Source of the DNA: Pseudomonadota bacterium
Lineage (GTDB): Bacteria; Desulfobacterota; Syntrophorhabdia; Syntrophorhabdales; Syntrophorhabdaceae
Assembly: GCA_026388245.1 (NCBI GenBank)
Contig: JAPLKD010000270.1
Coordinates: 1-36,913, forward strand
DNA: 36,913 nt
Direction of reading: 5' to 3'
Shown one piece after another: positions 24,897 to 33,305 of this stretch. The notes under the pieces are model-generated. The model had not been told where the DNA came from and searched no databases. It worked only from the letters and a program-made list of their open reading frames with translations. Every line of letters starts with the position of its first letter. The first letter of the stretch is position 1. The position numbers and the translations under genes are program-made.

Positions 24897-27265
24897 GACC
24901 TATATCATTGAAACTTAAATGCTTCAAGGGTATCCAGGCCGGTATGGGGTTGGAAGAAATTAAAATTGATTTCTCAAATATTCCATCCGGTATCGTTACA
25001 TTCTCCGCCCCAAACGGGACAGGGAAGACAACGATCATGGATAATCTGCATCCCTACAGGTTCATGCCCTTCAGGGCATCGAGCTATTCTCCAAAGGCGT
25101 TCTCATTTTACGAACACTGTTATGGGGAAGCTCTCAAGGAACTTGTATTCGGGATGAACGGCACAAAATACAAAAGCCTGCTGCTTCTCAATGTTGAGAA
25201 GAAAAAACAGGAGGCATACCTTTACATAGAGGAAAATGGAACATGGACGCCGCTCAATGACGGGAAGTTGGAGTCATACGACCTGGCTGTAGAAAACTTG
25301 CTCGGCAACCCCGAACTCTTTTTCATGTCGGTGTTCAGGGCACAAAACGCGAAATCACTCACAAGTTATTCCAAAGGAGACATCAAGGAAATATTCACTG
25401 AACTTCTTGGCGTATATCACCTGAAGGCAATCTCCGACAGAGCAGGGTTTATCAAAACAGAGGTACAGCGCCTGCTTGATGTTTTAAGAAGGGAAAAGAC
25501 ATCACTTGCACAGGTCCTCGAAAAAGAGGGCGGCATCATAACAAACCTGGCAGATACGGAACTATCCATAGAGATAACAAAGGAAGAAATAGCCCGCATA
25601 GACGAAATGATGTCAAGAGGGCAGGAGAAATTGACAAATCTCAATGTACAGATCACATCCCAAAGAATGATTTTGTCTCAAGGAAAAGAGACAGAATTAG
25701 AGGTTTCTAAAAGAAAAGAGAGGTTAACAACTTTTCTTTCCGGTCAGGAATCGAGGAAAAGGGGAATTGAGGCAAGGAACTTACGAACAAAAACAAGAAT
25801 CACCGATTCTGAAATGCTTATCTCCAAGCTACCCGAACTTCAGGAGGCAAAGAGAAGCAAGGCAGATTTGGAAGGAAGATATAATCTGCTCAAGGGTGAA
25901 TATAAGAAGATCGATGCGGAATACATCAGCATCAATAACCGCATCATGACGTTGAACAAAGCAGAAGGACTGATTAAGGAAAAAGAGAAAGTCCTTCAAA
26001 AGCTCCGTATGGAAAGAGAATCAGCAATCAAGATGTTTGAGAAAAACCTTGAGATTGCCCGAAACGAGGAACAGAAACTCAAAAATACCCCTTGCGGTGG
26101 ATCACTGGCTGAGGGGTGTATCTTCGTTATGAGCGCGGTATCAGAAACAAAAAAGATACCGGAACTTCAGGAGAGACTCGGCAGCCTTAACAAGGTGTCA
26201 CCCGGAGAGGTCGTAATCTTTGGCGAAATTGATAGTCTCAAAATAATGCTCGCGAACAGGGAAGCCCTTAATAAAACGTTACAGGAACTTCTTCAAAAGA
26301 AAAGGGATGTGCAGGCGAATATAGAGAGTTTGGAAAAGAATCTCAACGACCTGAATAAATCCTTTGAATCTCTACCGAAGGTTGAGCTTGCCGAAAAGGA
26401 ATTACCGTCTTTGAGGCAAGAGCTTGAATCGCTCAACAGCGAACTTAACGGTATTAACGAAACAGCAAGACAGCAGATGGAAGCCGATGAGGCTGAAATC
26501 AAAAGCCTTGAAGAAAAGCTCTCAGAAATCACCGATGGTTTAGACGGTGATTTCGTGAACAAGAAGGTTGTCCTGATAGATGAACTTGAACAGATAAAAA
26601 GAAAAAGGGCATCCCTCAACGGTGACCTCGAAGAAGCGACAAAAAAGACAGGTTCACTAAACGCTGAAGTTCAGCGTGTTGAGGAAGCAAAAGGCAAACT
26701 CGAAGCCCTCTCAACAAGAGAAAACCATCTTGCAGAAGAAACATCACAATGGTCGCTGCTTGAAAAAGCCTTTGGAAACGACGGCATTATTGCTCTTGAG
26801 ATAGATGATGCAGGCCCTCAGATAACCACCTATGCGAACGACCTCCTGAAGATATTCGGGGGCAGGTTCAGCGTCAAGATAGAAACTCAGTTTGCCAAAG
26901 CAAAAGGCGGGATGAAAGAAGGTTTCGACATCACCGTTTTTGACAGCCAGACAAACGAATCAAAGAGCATAAAGAAGCTGTCCGGCGGAGAGAAAACCTG
27001 GGTGGAAGAAGCAATCACCCGGGCGATATGTCTCTACAGGGCAAATTTAAGCGGTATACGGTATGAGTGCATCTTTTCTGATGAGAAAGACGGTGCACTT
27101 GATACAGAGAAGAAAAAAGAGTTCTTCGACATGAAAAAGCGTGTTCTTGAAATCGGCGGGTATAAAAACGAATTCTGCATCACACAAACTGATGCGCTCC
27201 TGTCGAGGGCTGACGCAGTGATAGAACTCAAAAGAGAATATGGAATTAACATAATAATACAATAA
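24893..27265 (+). CDS. sbcC: SbcC/Rad50-like SMC-type ATPase
   Basis: A 790-residue ABC/SMC-type ATPase. The N-terminal lobe has Walker A APNGTGKTT (K45). Two long coiled-coil arms (about 175-390 and 425-640) flank a central apex with Cys at about 401 and 409 (PCGGSLAEGC), in the place of the CxxC zinc hook but with seven residues between. The C-terminal lobe has signature LSGGEKTW (about 696-703) and Walker B CIFSDEKDGALD (about D730, E731). All ATPase motifs are intact. It is shorter than E. coli SbcC (about 1050) because of shorter arms. It works with the preceding nuclease in end processing. Confidence 0.9.
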   Translation: MRPISLKLKCFKGIQAGMGLEEIKIDFSNIPSGIVTFSAPNGTGKTTIMDNLHPYRFMPFRASSYSPKAFSFYEHCYGEALKELVFGMNGTKYKSLLLLNVEKKKQEAYLYIEENGTWTPLNDGKLESYDLAVENLLGNPELFFMSVFRAQNAKSLTSYSKGDIKEIFTELLGVYHLKAISDRAGFIKTEVQRLLDVLRREKTSLAQVLEKEGGIITNLADTELSIEITKEEIARIDEMMSRGQEKLTNLNVQITSQRMILSQGKETELEVSKRKERLTTFLSGQESRKRGIEARNLRTKTRITDSEMLISKLPELQEAKRSKADLEGRYNLLKGEYKKIDAEYISINNRIMTLNKAEGLIKEKEKVLQKLRMERESAIKMFEKNLEIARNEEQKLKNTPCGGSLAEGCIFVMSAVSETKKIPELQERLGSLNKVSPGEVVIFGEIDSLKIMLANREALNKTLQELLQKKRDVQANIESLEKNLNDLNKSFESLPKVELAEKELPSLRQELESLNSELNGINETARQQMEADEAEIKSLEEKLSEITDGLDGDFVNKKVVLIDELEQIKRKRASLNGDLEEATKKTGSLNAEVQRVEEAKGKLEALSTRENHLAEETSQWSLLEKAFGNDGIIALEIDDAGPQITTYANDLLKIFGGRFSVKIETQFAKAKGGMKEGFDITVFDSQTNESKSIKKLSGGEKTWVEEAITRAICLYRANLSGIRYECIFSDEKDGALDTEKKKEFFDMKKRVLEIGGYKNEFCITQTDALLSRADAVIELKREYGINIIIQ

Positions 27266-27279
27266 AAGGAGGTAAAAGT

Positions 27280-28863
27280 ATGACAGATAACACAACAGGC
27301 GTAGTTGCAACATTGGAAAGCGGCGATGCAGAATACATTGCAAAAATGTCGACACTTCTCGGCCCCAAGTATCTGCTCCCGAAGGCGGGGGTTATAAGAC
27401 CGGGCATCATGGTATTGAAGGCGGGTTGTACACCCCAGGATGAGAAGGTTTATAAGGATATGACGGCCAAATGTACACCATGGGACGACATAAACAAAGC
27501 GCTTGGCTTAGATGGAAAACTAAAGTCAAAGATGACCCCGGCAAACGTTGATTATTTCACGGTCAATGCTGGTGATTGTCTCAATCCGGAAAACGCTGCA
27601 ATCATAAAAAAACTTTATGCCGACAAAGACGGGAAAATCAGAAGGATACCCGTATGGTTTCCGGTAAACGAATGGTGGAAAATTATTCCTCATTCGTTAA
27701 GATGCTGGGGACAGTCGACAATTAAGTTTATGAGCGACATAAAAATTACCGGAAACGTGGTAGAAAACATATGCCGTTTCCCGCTGAACGCTGAACCCGG
27801 AAAAAGGATTTTCGGCGGCAGACCGTGGGGGACGCGCCCTTGTTCACCGGACGAATGCAAGGAATACCAGGCGGGCGAATGCAAATTCGGGGGAATGGTG
27901 CAGTTCTACATTCCAGCCGCTAAAGGAGTCGGTATATGGATAATTCCGACAACATCATGGTATTCGCTGATCGCTATAAAAAGTGTCCTGCAGGACGTAT
28001 CACGAATAACAGGAGGACGGCTGGCAAGATTGTTTGACGGCGACGGGAAACCTGTATTCCAATTAACAAAAACGGAAGAGATTGTTTCTGCAATAGATAC
28101 AAAAACCGGTAAACCAACACAACGGAAGCAATACCTCATATATTTAGATATGACTGTAGATATGACAGAACTTACTCTCATATATGAGAGTAAGAATCTA
28201 ATGATAAGGGGAATAAACGCTGCTGCAACAATCATAAAACCGGTCATCACGGACCCCGAATCTGAAAACGAAGTTTTTGCTGAAACCATTATTGAAACTA
28301 CCGTGGAACCCATTATGCATGTTACAGAAGCAGAAACACCGGATAAAACAGCAGCACAGCCTGATGTAGAAGTTCCAAAGACTGCTGTTACTGCTGTTGC
28401 TACTGTTGTTGTTGCTCCCGAAAATGGAAAAAATCAGGGAACAGCTACAGAGCCTGCACAGAAAGAAGCAGAGAACCCCGATCTAAACAAAATAACTGCC
28501 ATCGTGAAACAGTGCGCCGTCATCAAAGCCAAAATTGCTGCCGATGTATACGATGTGATACGAAAAAGATACCCCGGTTCCTGGAAGGGATGGACATATG
28601 CGCAGACACAGGGCTTCCATAAGGAAATGCTCGATGCATTAAACCCCGCAGTGAAGAATGCCGGTAACGGCAATGGCAATAACAAAGATATTATGGATGA
28701 ATTAATCCAGAAAATCAAGGAATTTGCCGGTGGTTACGGAGTTCCGGTCAGCGTACAGGAAACTGCTATTAATGCAGAAACAATTACAGAAGAAGTCGCT
28801 ACAAATTGGTTAAATCGTTTAGGACAGGGAGACTTCTCGATGTTTCTGGACGCAATAAAATAA
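27280..28863 (+). CDS. Protein resembling phage recombination directionality factors (phiC31 Gp3-like)
   Basis: A 527-residue protein. The region from about residue 90 to 330 (CRFPLNAEPGKRIFGGRPWGTRPCSPDECKEYQAGECKFGG, then FYIPAAKGVGIWIIPTTSWYSL, split here by commas) matches my memory of a family annotated as recombination directionality factor-like. Four Cys near residues 165-205 could form a zinc site. A linker rich in Glu, Thr, Ala and Val (about 335-410) leads to a C-terminal helical part. Strong AAAGGAGG before ATG. phiC31 Gp3 controls a serine integrase, while this element has a tyrosine integrase, so the role may instead be in DNA recombination or replication. Family assignment is moderate. 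Confidence 0.5.
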   Translation: MTDNTTGVVATLESGDAEYIAKMSTLLGPKYLLPKAGVIRPGIMVLKAGCTPQDEKVYKDMTAKCTPWDDINKALGLDGKLKSKMTPANVDYFTVNAGDCLNPENAAIIKKLYADKDGKIRRIPVWFPVNEWWKIIPHSLRCWGQSTIKFMSDIKITGNVVENICRFPLNAEPGKRIFGGRPWGTRPCSPDECKEYQAGECKFGGMVQFYIPAAKGVGIWIIPTTSWYSLIAIKSVLQDVSRITGGRLARLFDGDGKPVFQLTKTEEIVSAIDTKTGKPTQRKQYLIYLDMTVDMTELTLIYESKNLMIRGINAAATIIKPVITDPESENEVFAETIIETTVEPIMHVTEAETPDKTAAQPDVEVPKTAVTAVATVVVAPENGKNQGTATEPAQKEAENPDLNKITAIVKQCAVIKAKIAADVYDVIRKRYPGSWKGWTYAQTQGFHKEMLDALNPAVKNAGNGNGNNKDIMDELIQKIKEFAGGYGVPVSVQETAINAETITEEVATNWLNRLGQGDFSMFLDAIK

Positions 28864-28866
28864 TAT

Positions 28867-28901
28867 ATATCAAGGGGCCCCAAAATGGGGTCCCTTGATA
28901 T
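28867..28901 (+). promoter_or_regulatory. Intergenic stem-loop between the RDF-like and SSB genes
   Basis: Ten-base arms ATATCAAGGG / CCCTTGATAT plus an inner GCCCC/GGGG stem. No T-run follows, so it is not a standard terminator. It could set the mRNA 3' end or adjust expression of the SSB gene, whose start lies 16 bases on. Confidence 0.65.
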
Positions 28902-28916
28902 TCAGGGAGAACAGAT

Positions 28917-29279
28917 ATGAATGAAAGCTCAATGACATTACCAAGAGCAAGGGTCGTAAAAGACCCTGAATTACGATATTCGGTAAAAGGAACCCCGTTT
29001 CTTAACCTGAGGTTGGTATATAAAGGTGGGAACCACGACATATTTATCAATGGGGTACTGTCCGGGAAGCCTGCAGAAGCTTTCAATGTAGAGAAAGGCG
29101 ATTTATTGAGCGCAATAGGTGAACTCGAAGAAAACATCTGGCAAGCGCAAACCGGTGAAAAGAAGCAGCTCTATATGCACATTACAAAGCTGTTTGTTTT
29201 AAAAAAGAAGGGAATCGAATCACAAAATACCGTAAAAAAAGAAAACGATGATTTTGTCCCCGAAGATATCGACATATAG
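28917..29279 (+). CDS. Single-stranded DNA-binding protein (SSB-like OB fold)
   Basis: A 120-residue OB-fold protein: RYSVKGTPFLNLRLVYKG and a later LLSAIGELEENIWQAQTGEKKQLYMHI block have the strand pattern of SSB (the 'W..DG' strand and following beta). A short disordered stretch ends in the acidic tail DDFVPEDIDI, like SSB C-terminal tips that recruit repair proteins. Starts with GGGAGAAC upstream. It would coat ssDNA made by the SbcCD-like pair and the replication proteins in the same unit. Confidence 0.75.
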   Translation: MNESSMTLPRARVVKDPELRYSVKGTPFLNLRLVYKGGNHDIFINGVLSGKPAEAFNVEKGDLLSAIGELEENIWQAQTGEKKQLYMHITKLFVLKKKGIESQNTVKKENDDFVPEDIDI

Positions 29280-29290
29280 GGAGGCTCAAG

Positions 29291-30606
29291 ATGGTAAATA
29301 GAGAAATATGGCACAAGAAATACCACTTCGGCGACGAGAAAACTCCCGATGACACAGCTTTACGGGTGGCAAAACACGTTGCCAATGGGGGAGAAAACTT
29401 TGACGGCTGCGTTTTATGAAGCAATAGTCTCCTTGAAGTTTATCCCGGGAGGCAGGATATTGGCATACGCCGGAACGGGCAACCCAAAGGCGACATTCTC
29501 CAACTGTTACGTAATGGGCGAAATCGAAGACTCCATGGAAGGGATCATGAAGTCCCTCGGAGAAAGCGCGCTCACAATGAAGGCAGGCGGAGGAATCGGC
29601 ATGAACTTCTCAACATTGAGACCTTACGGGGATAGGGTAGGGGGCACGAATTCAATAGCTTCCGGTCCCGTATCATTTATGGAGATATGGAATGCAATGT
29701 CAAGAACCATTTCGGGTGTAGGCGACAGAAAAGGTGCAATGATTGCGGTTTTAAACGTGGATCACCCCGACATAGAAGAATTTATCATGGCAAAAAAAAC
29801 CAACACACACGAAAACCCCGTGTTGGAGAAATTTACTCTCGCTGCCGGCATTAGTGATGACTTTATGAAAGCAGTTGAAATAAACGGCGAATGGGAACTG
29901 AAATATCAGGGAAAAAACCATAAAACAGTGAAGGCGAGAGATCTCTTGGGGTTGATTGTTAAAAACAACCGGGAGAAAGCAGAACCGGGTGCAATGTTTG
30001 TTGATACCATAAACAGCATGAACAACCTGTGGTACTGTGAAAAGATTTCTGCAAGCAACCCGTGCGGAGAATTACCTATGCCGCCATACGGGGCTTGTAA
30101 CTTAGGCTCCATTAACCTGACTCAGTTTGTCGCTAATCCATTTACTGAAGGTGCACGGATAGACAGAGAAGGTTTAATGAGGACAGTAAGAACTGCGGTG
30201 AGATTTCTGGACAACGTAATTGATATGAACTATTACCCGATTGATTCCAGAACAACGGGAAAAATCGCTTCAGACAAGGAGGATTGGTCTCGGCGTTATG
30301 GGCCTGGGGAGCATGATGGCAATGATGGGAGTGAAATACGGCAGCGAAGAAAGCTTGAAGGTTGTCGAGCAAGTCTTCGGTAATATAAGGAATACATCTT
30401 ATAGGGAATTTATTCGGTTGGCAAAGGAAAAGGGCGCATTTCCCATGTATGATAAAGAAAAATATCTGATGGGAAAATTTATTGCGTGCCTCCCGGAGGG
30501 GCTCAGAAAGGAATTAGAAAAACATGGTATAAAGAACTCACACTTGTTGACAATAGCTCCTACGGGGACGACAGCACAATTGGCGGGCAACGTGTCAAAT
30601 AGTTAG
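29291..30606 (+). pseudogene. nrdJ: Class II ribonucleotide reductase (nrdJ) remnant: two frameshifts and a 3' truncation
   Basis: Encodes the N-terminal 430 or so codons of adenosylcobalamin-dependent ribonucleotide reductase, which would boost dNTPs for element replication. First frame: EIWHKKYHFGDEKTPDDTALRVAKHV. It shifts by +1 near a G5 run (about 29386-29390) into FYEAIVSLKFIPGGRI, FSNCYVMG (N-terminal redox Cys), GGGIGMNFSTLRP and ASNPCGELP (radical-site Cys and Glu). A second +1 shift near 30276-30284 leads to RRIGLGVMGLGSM. The frame stops at GTTAQLAGNVSNS, just inside the conserved TIAPTGT region; the remaining several hundred residues are absent, replaced by sequence resembling the end of the gene at 31938. 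Confidence 0.82.
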
Positions 30607-30654
30607 CATTATTTATATGTGTAATTATCTATAAAGGGAACTAACTTTTTTCAG

Positions 30655-30743
30655 ATACACCGGCAAGAAACAGAAATAGAACTTTCATTTTCAGAAACTT
30701 ATCCATTCAGATTCTGCCGCTGGAACACAAAACATATTGATAC
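30655..30743. repeat. 90-bp imperfect direct repeat, copy 1
   Basis: Begins ATACACCGGCAAGAAACAG and ends near CAAAACATATTGATAC. Matches 32180-32268 with about nine mismatches. Copy 1 starts 49 bases after the nrdJ stop and corresponds to the last codons (YTGKKQK-stop) and downstream flank of the small gene at 31938. Confidence 0.88.
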
Positions 30744-30749
30744 TCTAAT

Positions 30750-31742
30750 TCAAGTTTGTTGCCAATCGGTTTTGACAAGTTCCAGTATCGTCTTTGCCCT
30801 TTCAGGAAAGAGATGAATCTCTTCCCAGTTGGGTCGCGAGATTGTTTTCTGCATGAGGAGCCCATCTTCGCCAAACCACTGGGGCAGGACACCCCCAAAG
30901 TAATAGCCCTTATTCTTCAATAAAATGGCAAGTCTGTTAATCCATGGCCATGATAGCTTCAGCCATACCTGGACTACCTCCACATTCCGGTTCAGAATGT
31001 GTTCTTCTTCTGAGAGGAAAACCTTCTCAAAGTCTGATCCTGCCTCATGGACAGCCATACGTGCTACCTGTGCAGAGTCAAATATCTGTGTATCAATTCG
31101 TGTTTGATATGAAGGGTGGAAATCATCCCCTGATGGAGAGAAGGACCTCTTGTCGTCGAAACCATCGTAAATAAACCTGATAAAGTCGGCATAGACATCA
31201 GGAACATGGACAGTATGCGGCCTCGGAGTAACGGTCATGAACATGAGAAGCGTCGATACCCGTCCGGACGCGCTCTTTTCCTTTTCATATGCCTCAGCAG
31301 GCATAAGATCAATTTCAATAGCTGTTTCTATCACAGGTAAACTGGCAAGAGCGGCCTTCTGGATGTATATATGATTACAGACAGGTTCTCCGAAAAACAT
31401 GTTTATATCATTCATTCCGGGCAACATCTCTTTTACATACTGAAAGATTTTATTCATAACACCTGCATTTCGAAAAGCATGTAAGACAGCTCCATTCCCT
31501 TTCTCATAAACTCCTTTGTCAGGGGCTGCACGGAATAGGGAACTGTATCCGATAACCCTGTTGTCTGGTGTACGGACAACAATGGGTATGTTGTCACGGT
31601 TTTCAAATGCAGCAATAAGCTGATCAGGATGATATACTATCTTTGCCGGATAGCCATCTCCGTATACCTCGGTAAAAAGTTTCGCTACACCATCTGCATC
31701 TTCCGGTCGGAAGAAACTGACGGTCAATATCTCGCTGTTCAT
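30750..31742 (-). CDS. GNAT-like protein, paralogue of 7692
   Basis: A 330-residue protein co-linear with that at 7692; it shares FFGEPVCNH, IEIDLMPAEAY, PHTVHVPD, FDDKRS, VWLKLSWPWI and GYYFGGVLPQWF. The GNAT acetyl-CoA loop is degraded: where the paralogue has RGAGIGRI this has RNAGVMNKI, so acetyl-CoA binding may be weakened or altered. ATG at 31742 follows AAAGGAG; an eleven-codon upstream extension is unlikely. It stands alone, between the two copies of the 90-bp direct repeat. Confidence 0.75.
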   Translation of the reverse strand: MNSEILTVSFFRPEDADGVAKLFTEVYGDGYPAKIVYHPDQLIAAFENRDNIPIVVRTPDNRVIGYSSLFRAAPDKGVYEKGNGAVLHAFRNAGVMNKIFQYVKEMLPGMNDINMFFGEPVCNHIYIQKAALASLPVIETAIEIDLMPAEAYEKEKSASGRVSTLLMFMTVTPRPHTVHVPDVYADFIRFIYDGFDDKRSFSPSGDDFHPSYQTRIDTQIFDSAQVARMAVHEAGSDFEKVFLSEEEHILNRNVEVVQVWLKLSWPWINRLAILLKNKGYYFGGVLPQWFGEDGLLMQKTISRPNWEEIHLFPERAKTILELVKTDWQQT

Positions 31743-31937
31743 GGTAGCTCCTTTCATTGCCACAATTGCCGGCACTCACAGAACATTTCCGGTTATATGT
31801 AGGATGCCGGTATGAATCTGTAAGAGCATCACATTCAGTAGTCTACATGAAAAACCCTGAAAAATCCAAGTACAAATTATCGCTGTAATATCTCATTTTG
31901 GGACCTGCAGATTAAGTGATAATATGTTATAATCTCT

Positions 31938-32204
31938 ATGCTCATTTGTAAACATTGCAGTAAAGATACAGAAGACCTGAAAACAACAACCTGCTTCAAT
32001 GGCTATATCGAATACCAGGACCATACAGCATTATCACGAGTCCCATATTCAGAAGATGAAAAAGAAAGATGTTCAGTCTATCATGTCATTCCCGGAGCAA
32101 TCCATCATAAAGACTATTATATGGAGAAATGTACCATTTGTGGCATGAGGCTTGTATCCTGTGGGTGTATGATATCAATATACACCGGCAAGAAACAGAA
32201 ATAG
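31938..32204 (+). CDS. Small Cys-rich protein, unknown
   Basis: An 88-residue protein with CKHC at residues 4-7 and CTIC plus CGC near residues 68-78, likely binding one or two zinc ions; no family recognised. There is no ribosome binding site. A perfect TATAAT (31928-31933) lies only 4 bases before the ATG, which would make the transcript nearly leaderless. Its final codons and 3' flank are repeated at 30655-30743, next to the broken nrdJ. Confidence 0.55.
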   Translation: MLICKHCSKDTEDLKTTTCFNGYIEYQDHTALSRVPYSEDEKERCSVYHVIPGAIHHKDYYMEKCTICGMRLVSCGCMISIYTGKKQK

Positions 32205-32268
32205 AGCTGTCATTTCCAGAAACTTATCCATCCATATCCTGCCGCTGAAACACAAAACATATTTATAC
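32180..32268. repeat. 90-bp imperfect direct repeat, copy 2
   Basis: Second copy of the block at 30655-30743, here including the true 3' end of the gene at 31938. Together the copies bracket the GNAT paralogue and the Cys-rich gene. Confidence 0.88.
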
Positions 32269-32368
32269 ATGACTGCCCTGGAGCATTGAGAATACTATGT
32301 TTCAAGGTAAGAGTGTTGCTCTCCGTTTGATAGTATTGGTTTTATTTATCTTAAACTGCAAATATCCC

Positions 32369-32397
32369 TTGACATTGTTGAGATTTATGCTAATAAT
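32369..32397 (+). promoter_or_regulatory. Sigma-70-type promoter of the HU gene
   Basis: Perfect TTGACA (32369-32374), 16-bp spacer, TAATAAT (32391-32397), about 100 bases before the HU start. The rest of the 32205-32496 gap holds only the end of the direct repeat. Confidence 0.6.
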
Positions 32398-32496
32398 TCT
32401 TGTAGATAGTTATTCTTAAAAGGGTTCACCCAACAGGTAGAATCTATTTGCCTGATAATCATAGTTATTTATAAATAATCCAAGGAGGTAGTAAAA

Positions 32497-32826
32497 ATGA
32501 CCAAGGCAGAAATCGTAGCAAAGGTAGCAGAACAGGTTAAAGTCACAAAAAAAGTTGCAGAAGGAGCATTCCAGGCAATCATCGGTTGTATCGAAGGGGC
32601 ACTCAAGAAGGGTGAGAAAACAATAATCGTAGGTTTTGGTACATTTTCTGTTGCAGATAGAAAAGCAAGAATGGGCAGAAACCCTCAGACAGGCAAAGAG
32701 ATCAAGATTGCCGCAAAGAAAGTACCGAAGTTTACCGCTGGTACAGTTTTAAAGGCAGTAGTCAACGGAAAGACAATTGCTAAAAAACCAGCAAAGAAGG
32801 CACCGGCTAAACCGAAAAAGAAATAA
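32497..32826 (+). CDS. hup: HU-family DNA-binding protein with Lys/Ala/Pro-rich tail
   Basis: A 109-residue nucleoid protein. Residues 1-90 are a normal HU fold (helical dimerisation part, IIVGFGTFSV, arm RMGRNPQTGKEI, and KFTAGTVLKAVV). The last 15 or so residues are a basic KKPAKKAPAKPKKK tail like that of histone H1, seen in some bacterial HU variants and expected to raise DNA binding or condensation. Strong AAGGAGG and a good promoter suggest high expression. Monocistronic or leading the next gene. Confidence 0.93.
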   Translation: MTKAEIVAKVAEQVKVTKKVAEGAFQAIIGCIEGALKKGEKTIIVGFGTFSVADRKARMGRNPQTGKEIKIAAKKVPKFTAGTVLKAVVNGKTIAKKPAKKAPAKPKKK

Positions 32827-32882
32827 ATGAAGACCAGGCGGGCCTTCGGGTCCGCTATATAATGATCACAAGGATAGGCGAT

Positions 32883-33293
32883 ATGGATAATGATGTTACA
32901 GCAAAAAAGAATTCAGCCGGTAAATTAAAGGCATCCATAATAAACAACAATAGGATGAATACTGTTGATTTATTTACCGACCATATCGATTCGGGAAGGC
33001 ACTTTCACATTGTATCTGAACGGATAAATTCTCTGTCTGATATTCTTGTATTCTTATCCTCTCCTCCCCCTTGTCCGTCATGTAATCAACCGAAATTGAA
33101 ACTCAATGAACAATGGAACCTTAAAGAATGGTTTCTAAAGTTTTTTGGGAGAAGAGTATTTCACTGCAATAACTGTGGCTGGAAGCATACTGTAAAACTC
33201 CACCAGTGGGAACGGGAGACTATAATCACTGCCCTCGCTGTTGCTCTGATTCTGATTATTTACTCGATTCAATGGGTCATGACTGGTAAATAA
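32883..33293 (+). CDS. Zinc-ribbon protein with C-terminal membrane anchor
   Basis: A 136-residue protein. Cys knuckles CPSCNQ (about residue 65) and CNNCGW (about residue 98) form a probable zinc ribbon; a basic linker leads to one C-terminal membrane helix (IITALAVALILIIYSIQWV). Tail-anchored, with the ribbon in the cytoplasm if the positive-inside rule holds. ATG at 32883 is preferred over 32862 because of AAGGATAGG upstream. It lies 56 bases after HU and ends 13 bases before the IS left end. No family known. Confidence 0.65.
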   Translation: MDNDVTAKKNSAGKLKASIINNNRMNTVDLFTDHIDSGRHFHIVSERINSLSDILVFLSSPPPCPSCNQPKLKLNEQWNLKEWFLKFFGRRVFHCNNCGWKHTVKLHQWERETIITALAVALILIIYSIQWVMTGK

Positions 33294-33305
33294 TAAAAAA
33301 TATGT

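Larger units (their letters stand above)
16347..30650. mobile_element. Integrative element (phage-derived island) in tRNA-Ser, right end missing
   Basis: Left boundary is the tRNA-Ser 3' fragment with an adjacent tyrosine integrase. Contents are integrase, ArdC-like protein, many small genes, primase, SbcCD, an RDF-like protein, SSB and nrdJ, as in phage early regions, with tightly packed rightward genes and their own repeated leader and terminators. The right limit is placed where nrdJ is cut off and a copy of a chromosomal sequence begins (30655). No attR and no reconstituted tRNA-Ser lie in the window, and no structural phage genes are seen, so the element is probably a deletion remnant. 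The right boundary is an inference. Confidence 0.7.
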
